This document shows, one piece after another, positions 1 to 8,125 of a DNA stretch of 64,000 bases. This DNA comes from Rhodobacterales bacterium (GTDB taxonomy: Bacteria; Pseudomonadota; Alphaproteobacteria; Caulobacterales; Hyphomonadaceae), in NCBI GenBank assembly GCA_014763715.1, contig JACXUV010000001.1:62001-126000 (forward strand). Reading direction: 5' to 3'. The translations under genes and the position numbers were made by a program. A model generated the notes under the pieces. That model was not told the DNA's origin. It saw only the letters and a list, made by a program, of their open reading frames with translations, and did no database searches. Every line of letters begins with the position of its first letter. Position 1 is the first letter of the stretch.

Positions 1-1897
1 TGCCGCCCAGAAAGCCGAACACGCCGAACGTGATGACCAGCGGCACGATGAACTGCATCGCGCTGACGCCAAGGTTTCCAAGCCCGGCATTCATGGCCAG
101 CGCATTGCCCTTCTCACGTTTCGGATAGAAGAACCCGATATTGGACATGGAGGATGCGAAGTTCCCGCCTCCGAAGCCGCAGAGCAATGCCAGGGCGAGC
201 ATGATCCAATAAGGCGTTTCGGGGTTCTGCACCGCAAAGCCGATTCCGAGCGCAGGCAACAACAGCGACCAGGTGGTCAGCGTGGTCCACAACCGCCCGC
301 CGAAGACCGGCACCATGAAACTGTAGAATATGCGCAGCGTAGCACCTGACAGACCAGGCAGGGCCGCCAACCAGAAGAGCTCGTCAGTTGAATAATCAAA
401 CCCGATCTGCGGAAGCTTGGCGACAACCACCGACCAGACCATCCAGACGGCGAAAGACAGAAGCAGCGCCGGTATGGAAAGCCAGAGATTGCGGCTGGCG
501 ATCTTCTTGCCGGTCGCCTCCCAGAACTCCGGGTCTTCCGGGCGCCAGTCCTGGATCAGCTTCGGCGCAAGTGCTCGCGCTTCCCGCTCGCCATGAATGG
601 GTCTCATCTCCGGCAATTGCGGCAGCGCGTCGAGTGTCTCGCCAACCGCTTCACGTTCCATATGACGGATGGCGAGGTGCATCCAGATCAGAGAGGCTGA
701 GACGATCAGGAACAAAAGCATGAAGCAGCTCGTCCAGATCCCGGTCAGGTCGTTCAGCAATCCGAACATTATGGGCAGAATGAAGCCGCCAAGTCCGCCC
801 ATCAGGCCGACAAGACCACCAACCGCTCCCACATCCTTCGGATAATAGACAGGGATATGCTTGTAGACGGCGGCTTTGCCAAGGCTCATGAAAAAGCCCA
901 GAACGAAAATCGCAATGACGAAAGTGACCGGTCCGGTGGCGAGGCGGAAGCTGATTGGCCCCCTGACACCGTCGACAACATAGGAGGTTGGCGGATAGGC
1001 CAGGAAGAAGGTGACTGCGACCGCGACCAGAAATGTCCAGTACATGACAGTGCGCGCGCCAACCCGGTCAGACAGTTGCCCTCCATAGATGCGGAAGACC
1101 GAAGCCGGGATTGAATAGGCGGCGGCCAGCATTCCCGCGGTCTTTATATCAAAACCGTACACACCGATGAGGTAACGCGGCAGCCAGAGTGCCAGAGCGA
1201 CAAACGCGCCGAATACGAAGAAATAATAGAGCGAAAAGCGCCAGACCTGCACATTGCGCAGCGGCTCGAACTGAGAGGCAAAACTGCGCGGCTTCACGCC
1301 GCTGCGCCGGCGTTCAGCGAGTTCCGGATCGTCCGAAGTCAGAAAGAAGAAAACGAGCGCAACAACGACCAAGGCGATGGCCCAGACATTGGCGACGCCT
1401 TGCCACCCAAGGGAAGCCATAACGATGGGAGCAGCAAATTTTGTCACCGCCGCGCCGACATTACCTGCCCCGACTATGCCAAGCGCCGAACCCTGCTTCT
1501 CCGGTGGGAAGAATTTCGAAACATAGGTGATAGAGACCGAAAATGACCCGCCCGCGATTCCGATGCCGAGCGCAGCAACAAGGAACTGAGGATAGGTCGT
1601 CGCAAAGGTCAGAAGCCATGTCGCCAATGCCGACAACAACATGACCGCAAGATTGACGATACGCCCCCCATACTGGTCGGCCCAGATACCCAAAAACAGT
1701 CGCGACAAGGATCCTGTGAGGATCGGTGTGCCGACGAGCAGTCCGAACTGGGTTTCAGAGAGCCCGAGTTCCTTCTGAATCTGCAATCCGAGGATGGCAA
1801 ATATGGTCCAGACGGCAAAACATGCTGTGAAGGCAACAGTGGTGAGCCCCAACGCACGATTGGCGCCTTTTGCAGGCATTGAGATCGAAAGTGGCAT
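1..1897 (-). CDS. narK: NarK1-NarK2 fused nitrate/nitrite transporter (3' part outside window)
   Basis: An open leftward frame runs from the ATG at 1897 off the left edge, giving the first ~632 residues. The first ~430 residues are a complete major-facilitator domain of the NarK1 type (nitrate/proton symport): it begins MPLSISMPAKGANRALGL and has the nitrate signature GIAGGSFSVSITY, later GIVGAGNVGAA. After a hydrophilic linker (around IQDWRPEDPEFWE) a second MFS domain starts. It contains GGGNFASSMSNIGFFYPKR and NAGLGNLGVS, typical of NarK2 nitrate/nitrite exchangers. Two domains in one frame match the NarK1-NarK2 fusions known in Paracoccus and relatives. The start could also be the in-frame ATG at 1879. 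narGHJI may lie just beyond the left edge, but this cannot be seen. Confidence 0.9.
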   Translation of the reverse strand, partial: MPLSISMPAKGANRALGLTTVAFTACFAVWTIFAILGLQIQKELGLSETQFGLLVGTPILTGSLSRLFLGIWADQYGGRIVNLAVMLLSALATWLLTFATTYPQFLVAALGIGIAGGSFSVSITYVSKFFPPEKQGSALGIVGAGNVGAAVTKFAAPIVMASLGWQGVANVWAIALVVVALVFFFLTSDDPELAERRRSGVKPRSFASQFEPLRNVQVWRFSLYYFFVFGAFVALALWLPRYLIGVYGFDIKTAGMLAAAYSIPASVFRIYGGQLSDRVGARTVMYWTFLVAVAVTFFLAYPPTSYVVDGVRGPISFRLATGPVTFVIAIFVLGFFMSLGKAAVYKHIPVYYPKDVGAVGGLVGLMGGLGGFILPIMFGLLNDLTGIWTSCFMLLFLIVSASLIWMHLAIRHMEREAVGETLDALPQLPEMRPIHGEREARALAPKLIQDWRPEDPEFWEATGKKIASRNLWLSIPALLLSFAVWMVWSVVVAKLPQIGFDYSTDELFWLAALPGLSGATLRIFYSFMVPVFGGRLWTTLTTWSLLLPALGIGFAVQNPETPYWIMLALALLCGFGGGNFASSMSNIGFFYPKREKGNALAMNAGLGNLGVSAMQFIVPLVITFGVFGFLGG

Positions 1898-1970
1898 TAG
1901 ATGGCCCCCCGTTCGGGCGAAAGTTCTCTGCTAGGAGATCCACGCTTGTCATTTGGGGAGCAGACGCGCC

Positions 1971-2120
1971 TTGATATTTGTAAAGCAATGTCTTGCCGGA
2001 TGTTCGTTGGTGCGCGCGCTTTGAAATCAATCTGCGACCGATTGACGAAGCTGAGGGCCCGGCATGACACAGTCACAATCAGGAACTGATATAAACTCGC
2101 CGCAACTTGACATTTATCAA
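1971..2120. promoter_or_regulatory. narK/crp-fnr divergent promoter region with FNR/Dnr-type box
   Basis: The 307-base gap between the divergent narK and crp/fnr genes contains TTGACATTTATCAA at 2107-2120, one mismatch from TTGAT-N4-ATCAA. Its centre is ~91 bases upstream of the regulator start. A weaker site, TTGATATTTGTAAA at 1971-1984, has one perfect half-site and a degenerate partner and lies ~80 bases upstream of narK. That spacing suits class II activation of narK. The boxes are seen directly; binding by the neighbouring regulator is inferred. Confidence 0.55.
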
Positions 2121-2204
2121 GTTCCCGTTATGTCCTGACAGAGGAACAAAAACAGCGAATGAAGCTGGAATTGTAACTGAAGACTCTGCGCCCCTGGAGG
2201 CCGT

Positions 2205-2972
2205 ATGCCGATCAAGAACACTGACGCCGAACGTGTACGAAATGTTTCGTTTTTCCGGAACGCGGACGATGCGACATTCGATACGGCGATGAATGGTGCA
2301 TTCCTTCAGCGTTTTCCGGCCAATACAACATTGTTGATGGAAGGAGATTCAGTCGATTTCCTCTACATCCTGCTGGAAGGCTCCGTTGAACTGGGCGCCG
2401 GCTGGAAGTCCAAGGACACAACGCTAGCCATCCTCCGGCCGGTCTCGACGTTCATTCTTGCGGCCGTGGTGCTCGAGTCCGATGCTCTGATGAGCGCTGT
2501 CACACTGGAACGCTCGGAAATCCTTATGGTGCCGGGCGATTCGCTTCGGCGCGGCATGAAAGAGAATGCGGTTTTCGGATTCGCAGTTTCGGAGGAACTC
2601 GCAGGTTGCTACCGCGGACTGGTCCGGTCGATCAAGAATCACAAACTGCGCGATTCAACAGAGCGCCTTGCCAATTACCTCCTCACGCAGCGAGCCCGGC
2701 AGGGCGGCAAGGACGAAATTGTGCTCCCCCATGAAAAGCGGGTACTCGCTGCCCTTCTCGGCATGACCCCGGAAAACCTGTCCCGCGCCTTTTCGAAACT
2801 GTCCGATAAAGGGGTCAGCGTGGACGGGGCCCGGGTCGCATTCAGCAATGTCACCGTTCTTGAACGTCTGGCACGCCCAAGCCCCCTGATCGACAACCAC
2901 TATGCGCAGGACCGCAACACCCTCGGCAAGGCCTATACCGAGCGCCAGCAAGGTGTGCTCGACCAGAGCTAG
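2205..2972 (+). CDS. Crp/Fnr-family transcriptional regulator (Dnr/NarR-like)
   Basis: A 255-residue regulator with a cyclic-nucleotide-binding-like beta-roll (about residues 25-130), a dimerisation helix and a C-terminal winged helix. The recognition-helix motif is PENLSRAFSKL, with the E-x-x-S-R pattern that reads TTGAT half-sites. Only one cysteine is visible (ELAGC), so it lacks the N-terminal 4Fe-4S cysteines of true FNR. This fits Dnr/NnrR/NarR proteins, which sense NO or nitrate/nitrite. The start is well set by GGAGG six bases upstream. It is divergent from narK and convergent with moaA, whose stop codon is two bases away. It is the likely controller of the TTGAT-type boxes here; the ligand cannot be told from sequence. 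Confidence 0.85.
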   Translation: MPIKNTDAERVRNVSFFRNADDATFDTAMNGAFLQRFPANTTLLMEGDSVDFLYILLEGSVELGAGWKSKDTTLAILRPVSTFILAAVVLESDALMSAVTLERSEILMVPGDSLRRGMKENAVFGFAVSEELAGCYRGLVRSIKNHKLRDSTERLANYLLTQRARQGGKDEIVLPHEKRVLAALLGMTPENLSRAFSKLSDKGVSVDGARVAFSNVTVLERLARPSPLIDNHYAQDRNTLGKAYTERQQGVLDQS

Positions 2973-2973
2973 A

Positions 2974-3966
2974 TCAGCCACCCATCTCGGCCAGATTTCT
3001 GATGTCACCAGGATCTGCATTGTGCAACCCATGCGCGGCGGGTTTGAAAGCCAGGGCGTCAATGATACGGTCTTTTAGCATCCCGATCTGATCATCAGAA
3101 CTGAGCAGGTCACGCAGCGGGCGTCCGCCTTGCCCGAACAGGCAAAGCCTCAATTGCCCGCGCGCAGTCACACGCAGGCGATTGCAACCCTCGCAAAAAC
3201 CCGGCGCATAAGGCGCGATCAAACCGATACGGCCCATATAATCAGGATGCCTGAACTCGACTGCCGGGCCATCATCTGCTCCCCGCTCTGCCGGTGTCCA
3301 GCCTTTTGCTTCCAGCCACTGCCGCAACACCTGCCCACTGACGTGTTGAGCGTCGAAGAACCCTTTATTGTCGCCGGTCCGCATCAGTTCGATGAAGCGC
3401 ACAGAAATCACACGCTCACGGACGAAATTAGTCCAGGACGAGAAATCTTCGTCCAGCCCGTCGCGCAGCAGGACCGCATTTACCTTCACGGCATTGAGCG
3501 GAAGCGCCTGGGCCCGGTCCAACCCGGCCAGGACATCATTGAGGCGGTCGTGACCGGTGATGCGATGGAAAACCTCCCGGTCCAGGGCATCCACGCTGAC
3601 ATTGAGATTGGTCAATCCGGCATCGACCCACTCATCCACATGACGCGACAAATTCCAGCCATTCGTTGTCAGGGCGACCTTGTCGATTCCTGGTTGTGCT
3701 GAAACACATGCAATCAATCGGGCAAGGTCCTTGCGGACTGTTGGCTCTCCGCCTGTCAGCCGGACCTTACGGATCCCCAGCTGCGCGAACGCTCGCACGA
3801 GCCGGTCCACCTCGTCAGGCGCCAGAAAATCCATTGGTCCGGATTTACGATAGCCATCAGGCAGGCAATAGGTGCAGCGGAAATTACAGACTTCAGTGAC
3901 CGATAGCCGCAAATAGCGGAACCTGCGCCCAAAATTATCCGCCACGGCAGCGCCGTGATTAGTCAT
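2974..3966 (-). CDS. moaA: GTP 3',8-cyclase MoaA
   Basis: A radical-SAM enzyme that rearranges GTP to 3',8-cyclo-GTP, the first step of molybdopterin synthesis. The N-terminal cluster motif is CNFRCTYC. The MoaA-specific second cluster near the C-terminus appears as CEGCNRLRVTARGQLRLC. LTGGEPTVRKDL is the SAM-binding GGEP motif. It is 330 residues from the ATG at 3966, which has GGAG seven bases upstream; the longer frame to 3984 begins with TTG and is less likely. The last residues are atypical: no Gly-Gly tail is visible (it ends with an NLAEMGG-type tail). It is separate from the other moa genes and sits behind its own leader carrying a probable Moco riboswitch. Confidence 0.95.
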   Translation of the reverse strand: MTNHGAAVADNFGRRFRYLRLSVTEVCNFRCTYCLPDGYRKSGPMDFLAPDEVDRLVRAFAQLGIRKVRLTGGEPTVRKDLARLIACVSAQPGIDKVALTTNGWNLSRHVDEWVDAGLTNLNVSVDALDREVFHRITGHDRLNDVLAGLDRAQALPLNAVKVNAVLLRDGLDEDFSSWTNFVRERVISVRFIELMRTGDNKGFFDAQHVSGQVLRQWLEAKGWTPAERGADDGPAVEFRHPDYMGRIGLIAPYAPGFCEGCNRLRVTARGQLRLCLFGQGGRPLRDLLSSDDQIGMLKDRIIDALAFKPAAHGLHNADPGDIRNLAEMGG

Positions 3967-3969
3967 CGC

Positions 3970-4082
3970 ATGGCTCCTTTCCAAGCACGGGAGGCGACAG
4001 GGTTTCCCCTGTCACCCTTCGGCCGGACCGCCATGGCGCTTGGGGGAAAGGCGCGCTTTAGGCGAGACGGCTCGGAGCGAAT
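3970..4082 (-). ncRNA. Probable molybdenum-cofactor (Moco) riboswitch upstream of moaA
   Basis: Read leftwards, the moaA leader contains CTCCGAGCC, a hairpin GACAGGGGAAACCCTGTC, then TCGCCTCCCGT followed four bases later by TGGAAAGGAG. As I recall the E. coli moaA Moco riboswitch, its leader ends in the same way: a hairpin, GCCTCCCGT, then TGGAAAGG overlapping the ribosome site. Here CCAAGC before the hairpin can pair with GCTTGG after it, matching the CCAG/CTGG pairing in E. coli. The GGAG ribosome site is inside the final conserved block, so cofactor binding would be expected to block moaA translation. This was identified by eye, not with a covariance model. Confidence 0.65.
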
Positions 4083-4138
4083 TGTGTCAGCCTATGCCCA
4101 ATGGGCCTGCCCGTCTTTGATGTGCGCGCCGCCAACGA

Positions 4139-4152
4139 TTGATTGGGGTCAA
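4139..4152. promoter_or_regulatory. FNR/Dnr-type box upstream of the moaA leader
   Basis: TTGATTGGGGTCAA is one mismatch from TTGAT-N4-ATCAA. It lies between the nnrS stop codon and the moaA leader. A class II promoter with its start ~41 bases downstream would begin transcription near 4104, leaving a leader of ~138 bases. That is just long enough to include the whole proposed Moco riboswitch. The match is seen; function is inferred. Confidence 0.55.
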
Positions 4153-4170
4153 GTCCCTGGCATCAACCGG

Positions 4171-5367
4171 TCAAGAGCCGCGTCCTGGCCTCGGCGCCCA
4201 CAATCTCGGGCCATAGATGATCGCAAAGAGCGCAAAGGCGCCCGACCAGAGAGCGCTCGCCACATGATTGACATGCATCTGGACCGGCGCCTCAAGAAAC
4301 GGGGCTGCGACACGCGCGAATGCGCCGGAATTCACAAGGATGTAGATCAGTACAGTTCCCAACCCCGCTTTCAGCACAAGCCCTGTGTGGCCAAGACTTG
4401 CGCGTGTCATGACGGCGAGGGTCATCACTCCAATTGCCCCCGCTCCAGCCGCGTGAATACCTGAAACGCGTGGAACCACGGCTGGAAACAGACCACTCAG
4501 ACCGAGCAGAAGAAGTGCCAGCGCTGCCCATGCATAGCCCACATGCAAAATGGTGACGAGCGGTTCGGAAAGCGTGCGCTGCACCTGCCACCTCGCAACA
4601 CGAGCCAAATTCAGAAGTCCCGCTCCCGCAAGCAGTCCGGAGGCGGCAGACGTATCGGCAAATATCGACCATGCCACCAGTGCAGCGAGAGACACGATCA
4701 GAGTTGCGCCATCATATCGCCCGAAAGGCACCGGCATCGCTCCGCCCTGCTTGCCAAGCCAGTTGCGCGTAAAACTGGGAGTAATTCTGCCTCCAATGAC
4801 CAGAATGAGGAATATTAGCGCCGCAAGCCCAGTCCGAATAGCGACTTGCGGCAAGCCTCCCACTGTAATGTTCGCCCAGTGAAAGCCGATGTTGGCAAAT
4901 GCCAGTACACTGACCGCCCCTGCGACCTTCAGATTGCGAGTATTCTTGCCTGCGATCACCTCACGCCACACTAGGCTGGCAAAGGCAACAAGGAATGCGC
5001 TTTCAATCGCACCCGGCAGCCAGACAGGACCCGGCTGGAACAGCATGGCGGCCCGCCCGGTGATCCAGAGTGCCACAAGGAGCATAAGCGGCAGGCCACA
5101 AACGGGGAGACGTCCTGTCCAGTTTGGTACTGCCGTGAGCAGGAAGCCGGCGACAATGGCCGAGCCGTAACCGAAAACCATTTCATGGATATGGAAGACG
5201 AGCCCCGCCTCCACAGGCAGCGCACCCGGTCCGACCGTATAGGTGACGATCCAGAGCGGCACAGCAATTGCCGCCCAGATCGCCCCCAGCAGGAAGAAAG
5301 GGCGAAGGCCAAGACTGAACAGGGCTGGTCCCCTATAGGCACGTATTCTTTCAGCACTTGATACCAT
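4171..5367 (-). CDS. nnrS: NnrS family haem/copper membrane protein
   Basis: A 398-residue, very hydrophobic protein with about twelve predicted membrane segments. The N-terminal GLRPFFLLGAIWAA and the HIHEMVFGYGSAIVAGFLLTA stretch are hallmarks of NnrS, with histidines thought to bind haem. NnrS proteins accompany denitrification genes and protect against nitrosative stress, in part by limiting dinitrosyl-iron complex formation. It lies 21 bases downstream of the class II ribonucleotide reductase and probably shares its FNR/Dnr-controlled transcript. Confidence 0.93.
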   Translation of the reverse strand: MVSSAERIRAYRGPALFSLGLRPFFLLGAIWAAIAVPLWIVTYTVGPGALPVEAGLVFHIHEMVFGYGSAIVAGFLLTAVPNWTGRLPVCGLPLMLLVALWITGRAAMLFQPGPVWLPGAIESAFLVAFASLVWREVIAGKNTRNLKVAGAVSVLAFANIGFHWANITVGGLPQVAIRTGLAALIFLILVIGGRITPSFTRNWLGKQGGAMPVPFGRYDGATLIVSLAALVAWSIFADTSAASGLLAGAGLLNLARVARWQVQRTLSEPLVTILHVGYAWAALALLLLGLSGLFPAVVPRVSGIHAAGAGAIGVMTLAVMTRASLGHTGLVLKAGLGTVLIYILVNSGAFARVAAPFLEAPVQMHVNHVASALWSGAFALFAIIYGPRLWAPRPGRGS

Positions 5368-5388
5368 GGCTCTCGTCTTTCCTGTTTC

Positions 5389-7584
5389 CTAACCGCATTT
5401 GGAATGACCGCAATCAAGACAGGTATCACAACCTTCCTTGCGGATCAGCGCCTTGTGACCGCACTTCGGACAACACGCCGCATCGGAACGGCTGGTTGAT
5501 TTGACGTCCGTGTTTCCAGAATCGCCAAGATGCTCGGCCACAATCCGCCCGATGGCAGCGGGCAATGAGGGCACGTAACGCCCGTCCATGAACGCACCGC
5601 CCTGAGGATCGAACACCGCCTGAAGCTCTTCTGCAACGAAACTGACATCGCCGCCGCGCCGGAAGACAGCCGAGATCATACGTGTCAGCGCCAGTGTCCA
5701 GGCATAATGATCCATGTTTTTTGAATTGACAAAGATCTCGAAAGGCTGCGGCCCCAGGCCCTCATCGGTATCGTTGATCGTGACATAGACCGCATGGGCA
5801 CTCGGCGGCCATTTCAGTTTATACGTCGCCCCTTCAAGCCTGCGCGCGCGCGGTATCAGCGGTGTCTCTCCCGGTCCGCCCGTGTCTGGTGCTGCATCTA
5901 CCGAAAGGACCGAACCCGTGATCGCATTCGGCCGGTAGGTGGTCAGCCCCTTGCACTCCAGCTTATAGCCTTCCCGGTAAACATTCTTGAAGTCTTCAAA
6001 ATCGATATCGGCCGGGCAATTCACCGTCTTGGAGATCGAGCTGTCTATGAAGCGTTGTGCGCATGCCTGCATCCTCAGATGGTCCTGTGGCGCCAGTGTC
6101 TGTGCACTGACAAACACATCTTCTGGCGGCATGGCGTCACCGTAAAGGCGTTGCCAGACCCGAAGTGCATAGTCTGTAACAGGCTCTTCGAGACTGGTAC
6201 CATCCGCCTGACGCACTTTCCGGGAATAGGAGAACGCAAAGACCGGCTCGACGCCGGAAGAGACATTGTCGGCAAGCAAGGAGGTCGTGCCGGTCGGGGC
6301 GATTGAGGTCAGGCAGCCATTGCGCAAGCCATGTGTCTCGATCAATGTACGCGTATCTTCGTCGAGTCCCTTGAGATTGGGGCGTTCGAGAATGGCCTTG
6401 TCATAGAGGGGATAAGGCCCCTTCTCTGCCGCAAGACCGGCCGAGGCCCGATACGCCGCACGCTTGATTGCGGCCATCCACCGCTCAGTCAAAGAAACCG
6501 CAGCGTCGGACCCGTATGCGGCACCGCAGAAAATGAGTGCGTCTGCCAGCCCCGTGATCCCGAGACCGATCCGGCGTTTGGCTCGTGCCTCTTCCGCCTG
6601 AGCCTTGAGTGGGAAGCGGGATATGTCGATGACATTATCAAGAAAGCGAATTGCGGTTTCGGTGAGCGTTTCAATTTCGCCCTCGTCGATTCCAGCCCCC
6701 TCTTCGAACGGGGACCTGACCAATCGTGCCAGATTGATCGAGCCCAGGAGGCAAGCGCCATATGGCGGCAGCATCTGCTCACCGCAGGGGTTGGATGCAG
6801 CTATCGTCTCGATATCTGCCAGGTTGTTAAGCGCATTGACCCGGTCGATGAAGATCACGCCTGGTTCGGCAGCATCATACGTGGCCTGCATCAACCGGTC
6901 CCAGAGCTCACATGCCGGAATTGTGCGATAGGGCTGCCCGTCGAAGGTGAGCACCCAGTCATTCCCGGCTTCCAGCGCTTCCATGAAGGCGTCCGTCACC
7001 AGCACGGAAAGATTGAAATTGCGGAACCGTGCGCCATCTCGCTTGGCATCGATGAAAGCTTCGATGTCGGGATGATCGATCCGGAGGCACCCCATCATCG
7101 CCCCCCGCCTTTGACCGGCCGACATGATGGTCCGGCACATCGCATCCCAGGTGTCCATAAAGGAGAGTGGCCCGGAGGCCTGCGCGCCCACGCCCATGAC
7201 CGGAGCGCCTGACGGGCGGATCGTGGAAAAATCCATACCGACCCCGCCGCCCTGCTGCATGGTTATGGCGGCTTCCCGGAGATGGTCAAAAATGCCCGGC
7301 AGGCTGTCGGGGACAGTTCCCATGACGAAACAATTGAACAGGGTAACATTGCGTGCCGTACCGGCTCCGGCAAGGATCCGACCGGCCGGAATGAAACGGA
7401 AATCGGTTAGCGCCTCACGGAACCGGGTACGCCAGATCTTGCGGTTCCTTGGCTTTTCAGCCTTGGCCACTGCGTCTGCAACACGGTCGAACGTGGCGGC
7501 AAGGTCGGCGTCTTCGCTGGCCTCGGAGCGGAAACGATACTTCTTGTCCCAGATTTCTTCAGCGAGCGGCGTGTCAAAGGGCAT
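5389..7584 (-). CDS. nrdJ: Adenosylcobalamin-dependent (class II) ribonucleotide reductase
   Basis: Reduces ribonucleotides with a B12-generated thiyl radical and works with or without oxygen. The protein is 731 residues from the ATG at 7584, preferred because AGGA lies eight bases upstream; an ATG nine bases earlier is nearly on top of the same AGGA. Active-site features include the NCFVMGTVPDS region with the first redox cysteine and SNPCGEQMLPPYGACLLGS with the N-x-C-x-E radical loop. A TSCPD-like region (residues ~580-670) comes next, then a C-terminal zinc-ribbon-like tail with CCPKCGHK and CDTCLDCGHSKCG. No cobalamin riboswitch was seen in its leader. An FNR/Dnr box upstream suggests anaerobic induction, and nnrS follows. 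Confidence 0.94.
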   Translation of the reverse strand: MPFDTPLAEEIWDKKYRFRSEASEDADLAATFDRVADAVAKAEKPRNRKIWRTRFREALTDFRFIPAGRILAGAGTARNVTLFNCFVMGTVPDSLPGIFDHLREAAITMQQGGGVGMDFSTIRPSGAPVMGVGAQASGPLSFMDTWDAMCRTIMSAGQRRGAMMGCLRIDHPDIEAFIDAKRDGARFRNFNLSVLVTDAFMEALEAGNDWVLTFDGQPYRTIPACELWDRLMQATYDAAEPGVIFIDRVNALNNLADIETIAASNPCGEQMLPPYGACLLGSINLARLVRSPFEEGAGIDEGEIETLTETAIRFLDNVIDISRFPLKAQAEEARAKRRIGLGITGLADALIFCGAAYGSDAAVSLTERWMAAIKRAAYRASAGLAAEKGPYPLYDKAILERPNLKGLDEDTRTLIETHGLRNGCLTSIAPTGTTSLLADNVSSGVEPVFAFSYSRKVRQADGTSLEEPVTDYALRVWQRLYGDAMPPEDVFVSAQTLAPQDHLRMQACAQRFIDSSISKTVNCPADIDFEDFKNVYREGYKLECKGLTTYRPNAITGSVLSVDAAPDTGGPGETPLIPRARRLEGATYKLKWPPSAHAVYVTINDTDEGLGPQPFEIFVNSKNMDHYAWTLALTRMISAVFRRGGDVSFVAEELQAVFDPQGGAFMDGRYVPSLPAAIGRIVAEHLGDSGNTDVKSTSRSDAACCPKCGHKALIRKEGCDTCLDCGHSKCG

Positions 7585-7698
7585 GGCAATCATCCTTGTC
7601 GTTTGTGTTCGGAAGGACGGTCAGGTTCTGTGATTCGGTGCGGCATGACGCAGGGTGCGCAGTATTCCCGGGTGTTCCGACATCTGCCGCATCCGGAT

Positions 7699-7712
7699 TT
7701 GACAAGGATCAA
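7699..7712. promoter_or_regulatory. FNR/Dnr-type box upstream of nrdJ
   Basis: TTGACAAGGATCAA is one mismatch from TTGAT-N4-ATCAA. It is centred ~121 bases upstream of the nrdJ start, just past the stop codon of the NTF2-like gene. A class II start site would give a leader of ~80 bases. This separates the nrdJ-nnrS transcript from the Moco/ubiquinone operon upstream. Confidence 0.6.
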
Positions 7713-7723
7713 TCAGCAGCCGT

Positions 7724-8101
7724 TCACGAAGCCTTCGATACGCCGCTTGTATAGGTCGCCAAATCGAAATAATCCCGCCAGAGACTAATCTTGCCGTCAC
7801 GCATTTCGAAGATACCGCAACAGGGCAGATCAACGGCACGATCTCCAAGTTTCGTTCGGTCCAGCCGCTCTGCCACCACGACATCTCCAGCGCTGACCAG
7901 GGTCAGGATATCCCACTCGGTTCCTGTCCAGTCCCTTATGAAATTCGAAATGAAGTCTTTCAGGGCCGCATGTCCCCTGACCGGTTTGAACGGCATATTG
8001 TGATAAACGCCATCTGCCGCAAAATAACTGACGATTTCACCGACATCGAGCCGCGACCAGGCAGCTATAAAGTTCCGTATGGTCCGTTCATTTTCTGTCA
8101 T
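7724..8101 (-). CDS. NTF2-like protein, limonene-1,2-epoxide hydrolase type
   Basis: A 125-residue single-domain protein of the SnoaL/NTF2 fold: MTENERTIRNFIAAWSRLD, YFAADGVYHNMPF, then DGKISLWRDYFDLATY. These resemble the limonene-1,2-epoxide hydrolase family, whose members catalyse varied hydrolase or isomerase reactions or only bind ligands. AAGGAG lies six bases before the ATG. It begins 24 bases after moeA stops, so it is probably the last gene of the Moco operon. Its substrate is unknown, and no link of this family to molybdopterin is established. Confidence 0.75.
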   Translation of the reverse strand: MTENERTIRNFIAAWSRLDVGEIVSYFAADGVYHNMPFKPVRGHAALKDFISNFIRDWTGTEWDILTLVSAGDVVVAERLDRTKLGDRAVDLPCCGIFEMRDGKISLWRDYFDLATYTSGVSKAS

Positions 8102-8125
8102 CGGAATCTCCTTGTTTTGAAAATC

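Noticed and set aside
7594-7698. Possible cobalamin riboswitch before nrdJ
   Set aside because: No B12-box-like sequence or suitable structure was seen in this short leader.
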